Source: Cupriavidus basilensis (GTDB taxonomy: Bacteria > Pseudomonadota > Gammaproteobacteria > Burkholderiales > Burkholderiaceae). From it: a stretch of DNA of 64,000 nucleotides. The stretch lies in NCBI RefSeq assembly GCF_000876015.1, contig NZ_BBQM01000015.1, forward strand, positions 248,001-312,000, in the 5' to 3' direction. Below the pieces are notes generated by a model. The model was given only the letters and a program-made list of their open reading frames with translations. It did not search any database and was not told the DNA's origin. Both the position numbers and the translations under genes were made by a program. Of the stretch, positions 7,908 to 16,945 are shown in pieces (the stretch's first letter is position 1; the number at the start of each line of letters is the position of its first letter).

Positions 7908-9413
7908 TCACCAGAATCCGAGGATCTTCCACCAGACGCCGCCGATCACGGCGAAGACGATCAGCTCGAACACGCACATCACCGCGCCGGCCCGCCACCA
8001 CTGTCCCATCGTCACGTAGCCGCTGCCGAAGATGATCGGCGAGGTGCCGGTGGCGTAGTGGGTCAGCGTCATCATGATCGCCGAGCCGGCCGTCATCATC
8101 AGCATGAAGGGCGGCACGTAGGGCGGCGGGATCAGGTGCGCGCCCACGGTGAGGAAGGCCAGCATCATCGCGCTGACGTGCGCGGTGGTGCTGGCGAACA
8201 GGTAGTGGGAAAACACGAACACCAGCACCAGCACCGAGGCCACCGCGAGCCAGCCCATGCCGCTGGCGGCGATGGCGTCGCGCATGTCCGCCGAGAACCA
8301 CGCGATCACGCCGAGCTTGTTGAGCTGCTCCGCGAGCATGACCAGCGCGCCGAACCAGATCAGGGTGTCCCAGGCGCTCTTTTCCGAGAGCACGTCGTCC
8401 CAGTCGATCGTGCCGGTGATGATCAGCGTGAACAGGCCGAGGAAGGCGACCACGGTCGGGTCGAGGGTGAAGGCCGGGCCGAAGATCATCGCCGGCACGT
8501 TGGCCCACAGGAACAGCATCACGGCGAAGACGCCCATCATGACCCGCTCCTTGCCGCTGAGCGGGCCCATGCGCGCGAGCTCGCCCTTGGCGTAGTCGAT
8601 GGCGTTGGGGGTCGCCTTCAGCTCGGGCGGGTTGAGCACGAAGATGATGAGCGGCATCAGCAGCAGGCACAGCAGGCCGGGCACCAGCATGCACAGCGCC
8701 CAGGTGGTCCAGGTCAGGTGCAGCGCCTGGCCGGTGGCCCTGGCCACGTAGTCGACCACCAGCGGGTTGGGCGCGGTCGCCGTCACGAACATGGCCGAGG
8801 TGATCGGGTTGGCGTGGTAGTTGACCAGCGCGAGATAGGTGCCGACCTTGCCCTGGGTTCCCTTGGCCGGATCGGAGTCGAAGGCGCCGGCGATCGAGCG
8901 CATGATCGGGTGCACGATGCCGCCGCCGCGCGCGGTGTTGCTGGGCGTGAACGGCGCCAGCACCAGCTCGCAGATCGCCAGCCCGTAGCCGATGCCGATG
9001 GTGCGCTTGCCCAGCAGCGCGATGAACATCAGGCCGATGCGGTTGCCGAGCCCGGTCTTCTTCAGCCCGCGCGAGATCAGCACGGCCACGACGATCAGCC
9101 AGATCAGCGGATTGGAGAAGCTGCTCAGCGCATCGGCGATGGCGCCCTTGGACGAGTTCGAGGTCACTTGCGCCAGCGACACGATCACGATGGCCATCAT
9201 CGCCATCACGCCGATCGGCATCACCTTGAGAATGATGGCGACGATGGTGGTCAGGAAGATGGCCACCAGGTCCCACGCGTTGTCGTTCAGGCCGGCCGGC
9301 GTGGGGATGAGCAGCAGCGTGATGAGCACGACCGTGGTGATGATGGCCGGCGTCAGCCGGAAGGGCACCACGGACATGAAGTAGCGATACAGCGCGACTA
9401 TCCTGGCGAGCAT
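7908..9413 (-). CDS. SLC13/DASS-type dicarboxylate or tricarboxylate transporter
   Basis: 501-residue inner membrane carrier of the divalent anion:sodium symporter family, close in type to CitT/TtdT antiporters. About twelve hydrophobic segments are present. Signatures include FSNPLIWLIVVAVLISRGL, LAPFTPSNTARGGGIVHPIM (the SNT substrate motif) and FLTVGAHLIPPPYVPP. The start at 9413 is chosen over ATG 9437 because GAGGAG lies 7 bases before it. It is divergent from the fumarate-reductase-like operon at 9901, so fumarate, succinate, malate or tartrate is the likely substrate; that is inferred from context. Confidence 0.9.
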   Translation of the reverse strand: MLARIVALYRYFMSVVPFRLTPAIITTVVLITLLLIPTPAGLNDNAWDLVAIFLTTIVAIILKVMPIGVMAMMAIVIVSLAQVTSNSSKGAIADALSSFSNPLIWLIVVAVLISRGLKKTGLGNRIGLMFIALLGKRTIGIGYGLAICELVLAPFTPSNTARGGGIVHPIMRSIAGAFDSDPAKGTQGKVGTYLALVNYHANPITSAMFVTATAPNPLVVDYVARATGQALHLTWTTWALCMLVPGLLCLLLMPLIIFVLNPPELKATPNAIDYAKGELARMGPLSGKERVMMGVFAVMLFLWANVPAMIFGPAFTLDPTVVAFLGLFTLIITGTIDWDDVLSEKSAWDTLIWFGALVMLAEQLNKLGVIAWFSADMRDAIAASGMGWLAVASVLVLVFVFSHYLFASTTAHVSAMMLAFLTVGAHLIPPPYVPPFMLMMTAGSAIMMTLTHYATGTSPIIFGSGYVTMGQWWRAGAVMCVFELIVFAVIGGVWWKILGFW

Positions 9414-9900
9414 CTTCGAACTCCTCGAGGGATACACAGTGAATGAAGACAGCCGAAGTCCCCGTGCCGGTCGACGCGAACCGTGCCTGCCGGCGGCATG
9501 GCGCGCGTTCGAGGCTCAGGCAATCCTGATCGATGGACTTCGCAAGCGGAAGTGAATCTTTTCGACGGAAAGAATAAGAAATCGCGCCGCGATGCCCGCG
9601 GCAATGGCACCGGTCTGGTGCATTTTTCCTGGGTGGCTTTCGGCATCATGTGGACGATCAGGCCGACGAAAATGATGGAATGATGCCATATGTGCCGGAC
9701 AGAGCGCTCCGCGGCGCGGGTGAGGATGATGAAAATCAGTGCCGCGCGTGTGGCAGCGACCCCCCGGAATGGCGCCATCGCGATTCCCCTCTTGCTTGCC
9801 TCTTTGCCATAACCGCCATGTGCTATGGTTTATATGATCTTTTAGGCAAGTGCGCCAGCGTGGCGCCGGCGCCGCCAGACAAAATGACAAGGTGCGAAGG
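9414..9900. promoter_or_regulatory. Divergent promoter region of transporter and fumarate-reductase-like operon
   Basis: 487 bases, clearly lower in GC than the flanks. Near the operon end it has AT-rich sequence with a small dyad, CCAT/ATGG at 9817-9829 inside an AACC...GGTT frame, followed by TATATGAT at 9831-9838, a plausible -10 area. No -35 box with good spacing is evident, so an activator may be required. No open frame here looks coding and no regulator gene is adjacent. Confidence 0.45.
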
Positions 9901-10539
9901 ATGGTACGTCTGACCATCGAAGGCCACCAGATCGATGCCCCGCCGAACTGCTCCATCCTGCAGGCGTTCCTGCACGCGGGGCAGACGCTCGTGGAGGGCG
10001 TCGGCTGCATGGGCCAGGGCGTGTGCGGCTCCTGCCGCGTGCTGGTGCGGCGCGGCGGCGAGCGCGAGGTCAACACCGCGCTTGCCTGCGAGACCCTGAT
10101 CGAGGAAGGCATGCAGGTGGCCTCGCTCGAGTATTTCACCGCGCCGGTGCGCCACGTCTATCGCCCCGAAGAAGCGGGCGACAGCTGGCATCTGCTGCAA
10201 TCGATCGGCGAGACCTTTCCCGAAGCCGCGCATTGCCGCCACTGCGGCGGCTGCGACCGCGCGTGCCCGAAGGGGCTCGACGTGCAGCGCGGGGTGAACC
10301 TCGCCGTCGAGGGCAAGCTGGCGGAGTCCGGCCGCGTCTTCGACGAATGCGTCATGTGCAATCTCTGCACGCTGGCCTGTCCCGAGCTGATCCGGCCCAA
10401 CCACCTCGGCCTGTTCGTGCGGCGCATGACCGCGGCGCTGTGGCTGCGCCCGGCGAACCTGATGCACCGGCTGCAGCAGATCGAAAGCGGCGAGATGCGG
10501 ATCGATTTCGACGCGCCGGGCGCGCGCCCGCCACGCTGA
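9901..10539 (+). CDS. Iron-sulfur protein with one [2Fe-2S] and two [4Fe-4S] motifs, FrdB/SdhB-like
   Basis: 212-residue electron-transfer subunit. A plant-type ferredoxin domain comes first, with Cys36, Cys42, Cys45 and Cys63 in position to hold [2Fe-2S]. Two full Cys-x2-Cys-x2-Cys-x3-Cys sets follow: 112/115/118/122 and 150/153/156/160. Canonical SdhB/FrdB carry a [3Fe-4S] as third cluster, so two complete four-cysteine sets are a difference. No membrane segment is seen. The ATG at 9901 follows AAGG closely and starts the ferredoxin fold directly. A flavoprotein gene follows after 17 bases. It probably carries electrons between the NADH-dehydrogenase-like and flavin subunits. Confidence 0.88.
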   Translation: MVRLTIEGHQIDAPPNCSILQAFLHAGQTLVEGVGCMGQGVCGSCRVLVRRGGEREVNTALACETLIEEGMQVASLEYFTAPVRHVYRPEEAGDSWHLLQSIGETFPEAAHCRHCGGCDRACPKGLDVQRGVNLAVEGKLAESGRVFDECVMCNLCTLACPELIRPNHLGLFVRRMTAALWLRPANLMHRLQQIESGEMRIDFDAPGARPPR

Positions 10540-10556
10540 CCGGACCAACAAATACC

Positions 10557-12239
10557 ATGCTTGCAGGCATTCCCTACGACGAGGCCCGCCAGCGCTACCG
10601 GCCCGGCATGACGCCGGCGGTGCGCGGTGCCGGCGGCTCCAATGCGGCGCCCGATGACGATCCCGGCAACGACGCCACCGACGCCCTCCTGAAAGGCTTT
10701 CATCCCGACCACGGCCCGGACGCGCGCGTGCCGCTCGCCATCGGCGTGAACCGGGGAGAGCCATGCCAGCCGGATCTGGCGCGCCAGCTGCAGGCCAACG
10801 CGCTGATCGACGACGTGGACATCGCGGGGGCCCAGCTCGTGACCACCGACGTGCTGGTGATCGGCGGTGGCGGCGGTGGATGCGCGGCGGCGCTCACGGC
10901 GGCGAAGGAGGGCGCGCGCGTCATCCTCGCCACCAAGCTGCGCCTCGGCGACAGCAATACCGTGATGGCCGAAGGCGGCATCCAGGCGGCCGTCGGCGAG
11001 GACGACAGCCCCCAGCTGCATTTCGAGGACACGCTGCGCGCCGGCCACTTCCGCGGCGATCCCGAACTCGTCGCGCAGATGGTGATGGACGGCCCCGACG
11101 TCATCCGCTGGCTGATCCGGCTCGGCATGACGTTCGACCAGGAGGACGACCGGCCCATCGGCAATCTGCTGCGCAAGAAGCCGGGCGGGGCGTCGGCCGC
11201 GCGCATCCTCTCCTACCGCGACTACACCGGGCTCGAACTGATGCGGGTGCTGCGCGAGGCGGTGGACCTGGACCCCGGCATCGAGGTGTGGAACCGGTGC
11301 CCGGCGGTCGAGCTGCTGTCCGACGAGCGCGGCAACTGCGCCGGCGCGGTGATCTACAACCTCGAATGGCGCACCTTCGTGCTGGTGCGCGCGCGCGCCG
11401 TGATCGTCGCCACCGGCGGCGCGGGACGCCTGCACCTGAATGCGTTCCCGACGTCGAACCATTACGGCGCCACGGCCGATGGCCTGGTGCTGGCCTACCG
11501 CATGGGCGCGCGGCTGCGCGAACTCGATTCGTTCCAGTACCATCCCACCGGCATCGCCTACCCCGAGCATCTCGCCGGCGGGCTCATCTCGGAGGCGGCG
11601 CGTTCCGCCGGGGCGAAGCTGATCAACGGCGAGGGCGAGCGCTTTGTCGACGAGCTCAAGCCGCGCGACGTCGTGGCCTCGTCGATCCTGCGCGAGTGCG
11701 CGCAGGGGCGCGGCATCGTGCGCGGCCAGCAGGTGGGCGTCTTCCTCGACACGCCGACGCTGGAAATGGCGCATCCCGGCATCCTGGCCGAGCGCCTCGT
11801 CACGCTGAGCCACCTCGCGCGCCGGTGCGGCCAGGACGCGGCCAGGGAGCCCTTCCTGGTTTATCCGACGCTCCATTACCAGAACGGCGGCGTGGCGGTC
11901 GGCAAGGACGGCGCCACGAACGTGGGCGGCCTGTACTGCGTCGGCGAGGTGGCGGGCGGCATCCACGGGCGCAACCGGCTGATGGGCAACGCGCTGCTCG
12001 ACATCCTGAGCATGGGGCGGCGCGCGGGCGCCAGCGCGGCCGGGTCGTGGCACGGCGTGATGGCCAGCCGCGCGGGCATCGGCCACGTGCATGCCTGGCA
12101 GCGCGAACTGACGCTCGCGGGGCTGCCGCTTCACGTCAAGGCGCCGATGCTGTTTCCGGGCTACGCGAATTTCGACCTGCGCGTCGATGCGGGGCTGCAT
12201 TCCGGCGCGCGGGGCCGCGTGGTCCGCGGGGTCCGGTGA
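10557..12239 (+). CDS. Fumarate reductase/succinate dehydrogenase-like flavoprotein
   Basis: 560-residue FAD enzyme of the fumarate reductase, SdhA and L-aspartate oxidase family. The dinucleotide fold is DVLVIGGGGGGCAAALTAAK at residues 98-117. At the place where SdhA/FrdA have the FAD-linked histidine, the sequence is GDSNTVMAEGG with Asn134, so FAD should be non-covalent. The catalytic region keeps FQYHPTGIAYPE and GERFVDELKPRDVVASSI. The first ~95 residues are an extension rich in Asp, Pro and Gly. Fumarate reduction or succinate oxidation is likely; aspartate oxidation is an alternative. The start ATG has no strong ribosome binding site. Confidence 0.85.
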   Translation: MLAGIPYDEARQRYRPGMTPAVRGAGGSNAAPDDDPGNDATDALLKGFHPDHGPDARVPLAIGVNRGEPCQPDLARQLQANALIDDVDIAGAQLVTTDVLVIGGGGGGCAAALTAAKEGARVILATKLRLGDSNTVMAEGGIQAAVGEDDSPQLHFEDTLRAGHFRGDPELVAQMVMDGPDVIRWLIRLGMTFDQEDDRPIGNLLRKKPGGASAARILSYRDYTGLELMRVLREAVDLDPGIEVWNRCPAVELLSDERGNCAGAVIYNLEWRTFVLVRARAVIVATGGAGRLHLNAFPTSNHYGATADGLVLAYRMGARLRELDSFQYHPTGIAYPEHLAGGLISEAARSAGAKLINGEGERFVDELKPRDVVASSILRECAQGRGIVRGQQVGVFLDTPTLEMAHPGILAERLVTLSHLARRCGQDAAREPFLVYPTLHYQNGGVAVGKDGATNVGGLYCVGEVAGGIHGRNRLMGNALLDILSMGRRAGASAAGSWHGVMASRAGIGHVHAWQRELTLAGLPLHVKAPMLFPGYANFDLRVDAGLHSGARGRVVRGVR

Positions 12240-12258
12240 GCGGGGCGGGGGGAGCGCG

Positions 12259-13503
12259 ATGACACAACCGAATCAGGTTCTCCTGAAGGAAGACAACCGG
12301 GTCGGCGCCGACCTGGACGCATGGCTCGCGGTCGGCGGCGCGGAGGGGCTCGCGCGGGCGCTGCGCGAGCCGGCGGCCATCATCGGCGAGATCGGGCAGG
12401 CCGACCTGCGCGGCATGGGCGGCGCCGGCTTCGCGACGCATCGCAAGTGGGCGCCGGTCGCCGCCGCGCCGGACGGCGACAAGTACATCATCTGCAACGG
12501 CAACGAAGACGAGCCGGGCACGTTCAAGGACCGCTTCCTTCTGGAGCACACGCCGCACCAGGTCATCGAGGGCGCGCTCATCGCCGCCGCGGCGTGCCGC
12601 GCCAACCATGTCGTGCTGTACGTCAACCCGCACCAGCCGGCATCCCTCGCGGCGACGCGCGCGGCGGTCGGGCAATGGCTGCGGCATCCCCGCTTCGCAG
12701 AACTGGAGCGGCTGGTGGGCGGGCCCGTGTCCCTGGAGGTGGTGCCCAGCTCGGGGCTCTACATCGGGGGCGAGGAGACCGCGGTGATCGCCAGCGTCGA
12801 GGGGGGCTTCCCGTTCCCGCGCCGCAAGCCGCCCTTTCCGGCCGAGCACGGCGTGCGCGGCGCGCCGACCGTGGTCAACAACGCGGAAACGCTGGCGCAC
12901 GTTCCCGGCATCCTGCGCCACGGCGCGCAGTGGTACCGGGACCTCGGCGTCGGCAATGCCGCGGGAACCAAGCTCTTTTCGCTCTCGGGGGACGTGCTGC
13001 GCCCCGGCCTGTACGAGCTGCCGATGGGCACGAGCCTCGAGTCGCTCGTGTTCGAGCATGGCGGCGGCATGCTGCAGGGCAAGGAGTTCAAGGCGGTGTT
13101 CACCGGCGGCCCCTCGAACACCCTGCTGACGAAACGCGATCTCGACGTCGCGCTCGATTTCGACTCGGTCAGGCTGCGGCGCTCGCGGCTGGGCACCGGC
13201 GCCATGATCGTGGTGTCGGAAGGCACCAGCATCGTGCGCAAGGTGGCCGAGTACGTGAGCTTCTTCGCCCAGGGCTCGTGCGGCCAGTGCCCGCCATGCA
13301 AGGGCGGCACCTTCCAGCTGATGCGGCTGCTCAACCGGATCGATACCGGCCGGGGCGTGCATGCCGACCTGGAGGCGCTGGAGAACCTGTGCAGCATCCT
13401 GCCGGGCAGCGGGCGCTGCGGCCTGATCGACGGCGCCGTGACGGTCGTGGAGAGTTCGCTGCATCAGTTCCGCGAGGAATACGAGGCGCCGCTGACGGCA
13501 TAG
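12259..13503 (+). CDS. NuoF-like NADH dehydrogenase flavoprotein
   Basis: 414-residue homologue of the NADH- and FMN-binding subunit of complex I and of NAD-linked hydrogenases and formate dehydrogenases. Motifs in order: GMGGAGFATHRKW, CNGNEDEPGTFKDR, SGLYIGGEETAVIASVEG, then the [4Fe-4S] set GSCGQCPPCKGG (Cys341, 344, 347) with Cys387 in SGRCGLID. The ATG follows GGGGGGAG by 5 bases. It is the third gene of the operon, 19 bases after the flavoprotein. Without NuoE, NuoG or membrane subunits nearby, the three proteins could form a soluble NADH-linked fumarate reductase-type complex; this is inference. Confidence 0.9.
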   Translation: MTQPNQVLLKEDNRVGADLDAWLAVGGAEGLARALREPAAIIGEIGQADLRGMGGAGFATHRKWAPVAAAPDGDKYIICNGNEDEPGTFKDRFLLEHTPHQVIEGALIAAAACRANHVVLYVNPHQPASLAATRAAVGQWLRHPRFAELERLVGGPVSLEVVPSSGLYIGGEETAVIASVEGGFPFPRRKPPFPAEHGVRGAPTVVNNAETLAHVPGILRHGAQWYRDLGVGNAAGTKLFSLSGDVLRPGLYELPMGTSLESLVFEHGGGMLQGKEFKAVFTGGPSNTLLTKRDLDVALDFDSVRLRRSRLGTGAMIVVSEGTSIVRKVAEYVSFFAQGSCGQCPPCKGGTFQLMRLLNRIDTGRGVHADLEALENLCSILPGSGRCGLIDGAVTVVESSLHQFREEYEAPLTA

Positions 13504-13521
13504 GCGTGTGCGGCGCCCGAT

Positions 13522-14430
13522 TCAGTCGTCCAGGTGCGGGCGGATCAGTTCCTCGAACCACTGCGCGAACATGTCCAGCCGCCGCGAGCGTTGGCGCCGG
13601 TGCGGATAGAGCAGCGACACCGGCATGGCGGCGGCGCGGTGGCCGGGCATGACCTCGGCCAGTTCGCCGGCGTCGAGCAGGTACTGCACGTCGAAGCGCG
13701 GGATCTGGATCAGGCCCAGCCCGGCCAGGCAGCAGGCGATATAGCTCTCGACGTTGTTCGCGATCACGCGGCTGGGCACCTCGATGGTGTGGGTGGCGCC
13801 GTCGCGCCCGGCGTATTCCCACGGCAGCTCGCGCCCGGTCCGCGGCGAGGCGTAGCCCACCGCCCAGTGGCCGTGCGCGAGGTCGCCGGGCTGGGCGGGC
13901 TCGCCGTGCTCGCGCAGGTAGGCCGGGCTGGCGCAGTTGACCAGGGCGACGTGGCCGAGCGGCCGCACCACCAGGCTGCTGTCGTGCGGCGTGCCGAAGC
14001 GCACCGCGCAGTCCACGCCTTCCTGCGCCAGGTCGATGGCGCGGTCGCTCGAGCCCAGCGACAGTTGCAGCCGGGGATGGCGGCGCAGCAGGCCGGGCAG
14101 CGCGGGCGCGATCAGGCGGCGGGCGATGCGGCTGGGCGCGTCGATGCTGAGCCGGCCCGACAACTGCCGCCCGCCGGCGTGGAACAACTGGTCGATGCTC
14201 TCCACCTCGGCCATCAGCGGGCGCAGGCGCTCGAGCAGTTGCTCGCCGTCGGTGGTCAGCCGCACGTGGCGCGTGGTCCGGTGCAGCAGCCGCACGCCGA
14301 CCTGCGCCTCCAGTTGCTGGATCGCCGCGGATACCGACGCGCGCGGCAGCTCCAGCGCATGCGCGGCCTTGATGAAGCTGCCCATCTCCGCCACCTGGGC
14401 GAACACGCGGTACTGGTCGAATCTATCCAT
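13522..14430 (-). CDS. LysR-family regulator
   Basis: 302-residue LysR regulator. The N-terminal helix-turn-helix (residues ~1-60: GSFIKAAHALELPRASVSAA, then QLEAQVGVRLLHRTTRHVRL) is complete, followed by a substrate-binding-like effector domain. It is of the CrgA-like subgroup in general layout. It lies 104 bases downstream of an SDR gene on the same strand and converges with the NuoF-like gene. The likely target is the SDR gene; the effector is unknown. Confidence 0.88.
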   Translation of the reverse strand: MDRFDQYRVFAQVAEMGSFIKAAHALELPRASVSAAIQQLEAQVGVRLLHRTTRHVRLTTDGEQLLERLRPLMAEVESIDQLFHAGGRQLSGRLSIDAPSRIARRLIAPALPGLLRRHPRLQLSLGSSDRAIDLAQEGVDCAVRFGTPHDSSLVVRPLGHVALVNCASPAYLREHGEPAQPGDLAHGHWAVGYASPRTGRELPWEYAGRDGATHTIEVPSRVIANNVESYIACCLAGLGLIQIPRFDVQYLLDAGELAEVMPGHRAAAMPVSLLYPHRRQRSRRLDMFAQWFEELIRPHLDD

Positions 14431-14534
14431 GTGGCCGGCTCGCTGCCATCGACTGCCTCTCCCCGCTATCTGTTGCACCCGCCGCCGTGCCGGCCCGGCG
14501 GCGGGCGCGTCCGCCTGGCGGCTTACTTGGTGGC

Positions 14535-15308
14535 TTACTTGGTCGTGTAGCCGCCGTTGATCAGGATGGTCTGCCCGGTGATCCACCAGCCGTCGCTGAC
14601 CAGATGGCGGATGAACGGCACCACGTCCGCGATGTCGGTCAGGCCGGTCCTGGAGAACGGCGACAGCGCCGCGGCCGTCTTGTGGTAGGCCACCGCGTCC
14701 TCGCCCTCGGCCGGATAGAAGAACGGCGTATCCATCGGGCCGGGCCCCACCGCCGTGACCGAGATCCCGCGCGCGCCGAATTCCTTGGCCGCCGCGCGCG
14801 TGAAATGCTCCACCGGCGCCTTGGTGCCGGCATAGGAAGCATAGTACGGCGTGAACGCGCCCAGCAGCGAAGTCACCAGCGTCACGATCTTGCCGTTGTC
14901 GTTGAGGTGCCGGCCCGCTTCCTGCAGGAACAGGAAGGCGGACTTGGCGTTGACCGCCGCCATCTCGTCGTACTCGGCCTCGGTGATCTCCACCAGCGGT
15001 TTCTTGAGCACCTTGCCGACCGTGTTGATGGCGATGTCCGGCCTGCCCACGGCGGCAATGGCGTCGGCGAACAGCTTGCCCGTGGCCGCGGCGGTGGTCA
15101 GGTCGGCCTGCAGCGCCACGGCCTGCGCGCCGGCGGCCCGGATGGCGGCCACGGTCTGGTCGGCGTCGGCCTTCGAGGCGGCGCTGTTGTAGTGGATGGC
15201 CACCGCCCTGGCGCCTTGCGCGGCGAGGTCGCGGGCAATCAGGCCGCCGAGGTTCTTGGCGCCGCCGGCGATCAGCGCGACCTTGCCCTTGATGGAATGG
15301 TCTGCCAT
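14535..15308 (-). CDS. Short-chain dehydrogenase/reductase
   Basis: 257-residue NAD(P)-dependent oxidoreductase with a Rossmann fold. The cofactor loop is a variant, AGGAKNLGG at residues 13-21 in place of TGxxxGxG. The catalytic Ser lies in VTSLLGAF and the Tyr-x3-Lys in YASYAGTKAPV. GPGPMDTPFF and NGGYTTK are typical of the family's end. AAGGAG lies 8 bases before the ATG at 15308, which favours it over upstream ATGs. The substrate is unknown. The LysR gene downstream may regulate it. Confidence 0.9.
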   Translation of the reverse strand: MADHSIKGKVALIAGGAKNLGGLIARDLAAQGARAVAIHYNSAASKADADQTVAAIRAAGAQAVALQADLTTAAATGKLFADAIAAVGRPDIAINTVGKVLKKPLVEITEAEYDEMAAVNAKSAFLFLQEAGRHLNDNGKIVTLVTSLLGAFTPYYASYAGTKAPVEHFTRAAAKEFGARGISVTAVGPGPMDTPFFYPAEGEDAVAYHKTAAALSPFSRTGLTDIADVVPFIRHLVSDGWWITGQTILINGGYTTK

Positions 15309-15530
15309 GCACGTCTCCTTCATGGGTTGACAGGGCATCCAGCTTAAGCGCCCGGCGGCGGCGGATAAACCGTCCCGGCCTGGATGGATTATCCAGAATA
15401 TCCGCCCAATCGGGCCGCGCCGCGGGCATGCCGATTGATGGTATTTTCGAGGCTGCGCGGCGCGCGGCAATGGCAACGGCGCCGGGACGGCGACAGATAC
15501 GAAAAACGACAAACACAGAAAAGGGGAATC

Positions 15531-16904
15531 ATGGTCCGGCTGATGCTGCTGCTGCTTGGCGTCGATTATCTGCGCAAGCGCGCCCGCGCGATCCTGGCGA
15601 TCGGCATTCTGTGGCTGGTCGCGGGCATCGTGGTGTTCATCGACGCGCTCGACGGCGCCGCCTATTTCCCGATCGATGTCTTCGCCTGGCTGTTCCTCGC
15701 CGAGGGGCTGGCCACGCTGGCGGTGGCGTGGACCGGCGTGGGCGGCCAGCGCGTGCTGCGCTACGTCAAGGGCTTCGCCGTGGTCGGCGCGGCGATCCTG
15801 ATCCTGGCCGGCCATCACCACGGCAACTTCCTGCTGTCGATGATCTTCGGCACGCTGTTCCTGGTTGACGGCCTGCTCCAGTGCATCTCGGCGTGGGTGG
15901 TGCGCTACCGGCGCTGGAAGGCCGCGTTCTCGTGGGGCTGCGCGGAGATCCTGCTGGCGATCTTCTTCTACCAGCCGTTCCCGACCCACTACGTCGGCAC
16001 GCTGCCGTATTGCCTCGGGCTGTTCCTGTTCTTCGGCGGGCTGAACCTGGTCACGCTGGCCACGCGCGTGCGCCGGCTGGCGCGCAACCCGGCGCTGAAC
16101 CGCGCCAGGCATCCCGCCGTCGAGCCCGACCGGGCCGAGCCCGGCGCCGGGCCGGTGTTCGCCGAGGCCGGCTGGGACGGCCCGCCCGGCGACGAGGAGC
16201 ACGCGCTGACGGTCCATGTCTGGACGCCGGCCGGCTCGTCCAAGGCGCCGGTGCTGCGCCATCCGATCATCGGCCGCTACATCGCGGCGGTCGACGTGAA
16301 CGGCGTCATCTCGACCGGCCACGCCGCGCTGGAGTCGCCCGAGGGCATCTACATCAGCCTCTATCCGGGCGTGGAGATCGACCGCTCGCCGGACGAGTTC
16401 GGCCGCATCCTGCGGGCCACGCAAGAGAACGACGTGCCGGGCGAGTTCCAGCCCGACTACGCCACCGAGTCGCGCGCCTGGTGCCCGTCGACGGTGCGCG
16501 TGCGCATCCGCAACTACGACCCGGGCAAGCTGAGCGCGTTCTGGGAGCGCTACCGCGCCGACACCACCTACAACCTCACGCACCGCAACTGCTCCAGCAC
16601 GGTGTCGAACGCGCTCGAGGCCGCGCTCGAAGGCGCCGCGGCCCGCCTGCGCGGCGGCCGCGCCGGCTGGGCGAGCTTCTTCCGCATCCTGGCCACGCCC
16701 GAGCTGTGGGTGGCCGCGCAGATCCGCAAGCGCGCGGTCACGATGGCGTGGACGCCGGGGCTCACGCTCGACTACGCGCGCGCGCTCAGCATGCTGGCCG
16801 ACCCGCGGCCGTTCGCGTGGTGGAAGGTCGCGCGCCGCGCGCTGGACCTGATGCGGCAGCGGCGCAAGGAGTGGCGCGCGCAGGATTCGCAGGCCGCTTC
16901 CTGA
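15531..16904 (+). CDS. HdeD-like membrane domain fused to a possible permuted papain-like hydrolase
   Basis: 457-residue two-part protein. Residues ~1-185 hold about six membrane segments of the HdeD/DUF308 type (AILAIGILWLVAGIVVFIDA; FGTLFLVDGLLQCISAWVV). After a polar linker comes a soluble part of ~250 residues with a His then a Cys in contexts GHAALESPEGIYISLYPG and THRNCSSTVSNALEAALEG. His-before-Cys with this spacing resembles circularly permuted NlpC/P60-type cysteine hydrolases; that reading is mine and not certain. The ATG follows AAGGGG by 6 bases. HdeD proteins relate to acid resistance in enterics. Topology would decide whether the hydrolase part is cytoplasmic or periplasmic. Confidence 0.72.
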   Translation: MVRLMLLLLGVDYLRKRARAILAIGILWLVAGIVVFIDALDGAAYFPIDVFAWLFLAEGLATLAVAWTGVGGQRVLRYVKGFAVVGAAILILAGHHHGNFLLSMIFGTLFLVDGLLQCISAWVVRYRRWKAAFSWGCAEILLAIFFYQPFPTHYVGTLPYCLGLFLFFGGLNLVTLATRVRRLARNPALNRARHPAVEPDRAEPGAGPVFAEAGWDGPPGDEEHALTVHVWTPAGSSKAPVLRHPIIGRYIAAVDVNGVISTGHAALESPEGIYISLYPGVEIDRSPDEFGRILRATQENDVPGEFQPDYATESRAWCPSTVRVRIRNYDPGKLSAFWERYRADTTYNLTHRNCSSTVSNALEAALEGAAARLRGGRAGWASFFRILATPELWVAAQIRKRAVTMAWTPGLTLDYARALSMLADPRPFAWWKVARRALDLMRQRRKEWRAQDSQAAS

Positions 16905-16945
16905 TTGCCGCCGACGCGACCGGCAGCGCCGCGCGCCGGCGCGGC

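Noticed and set aside
9901..13503. Respiratory succinate dehydrogenase (complex II)
   Set aside because: No membrane anchor genes, no flavin-linking His in the flavoprotein, two complete four-Cys [4Fe-4S] motifs and a NuoF-like partner do not fit complex II.
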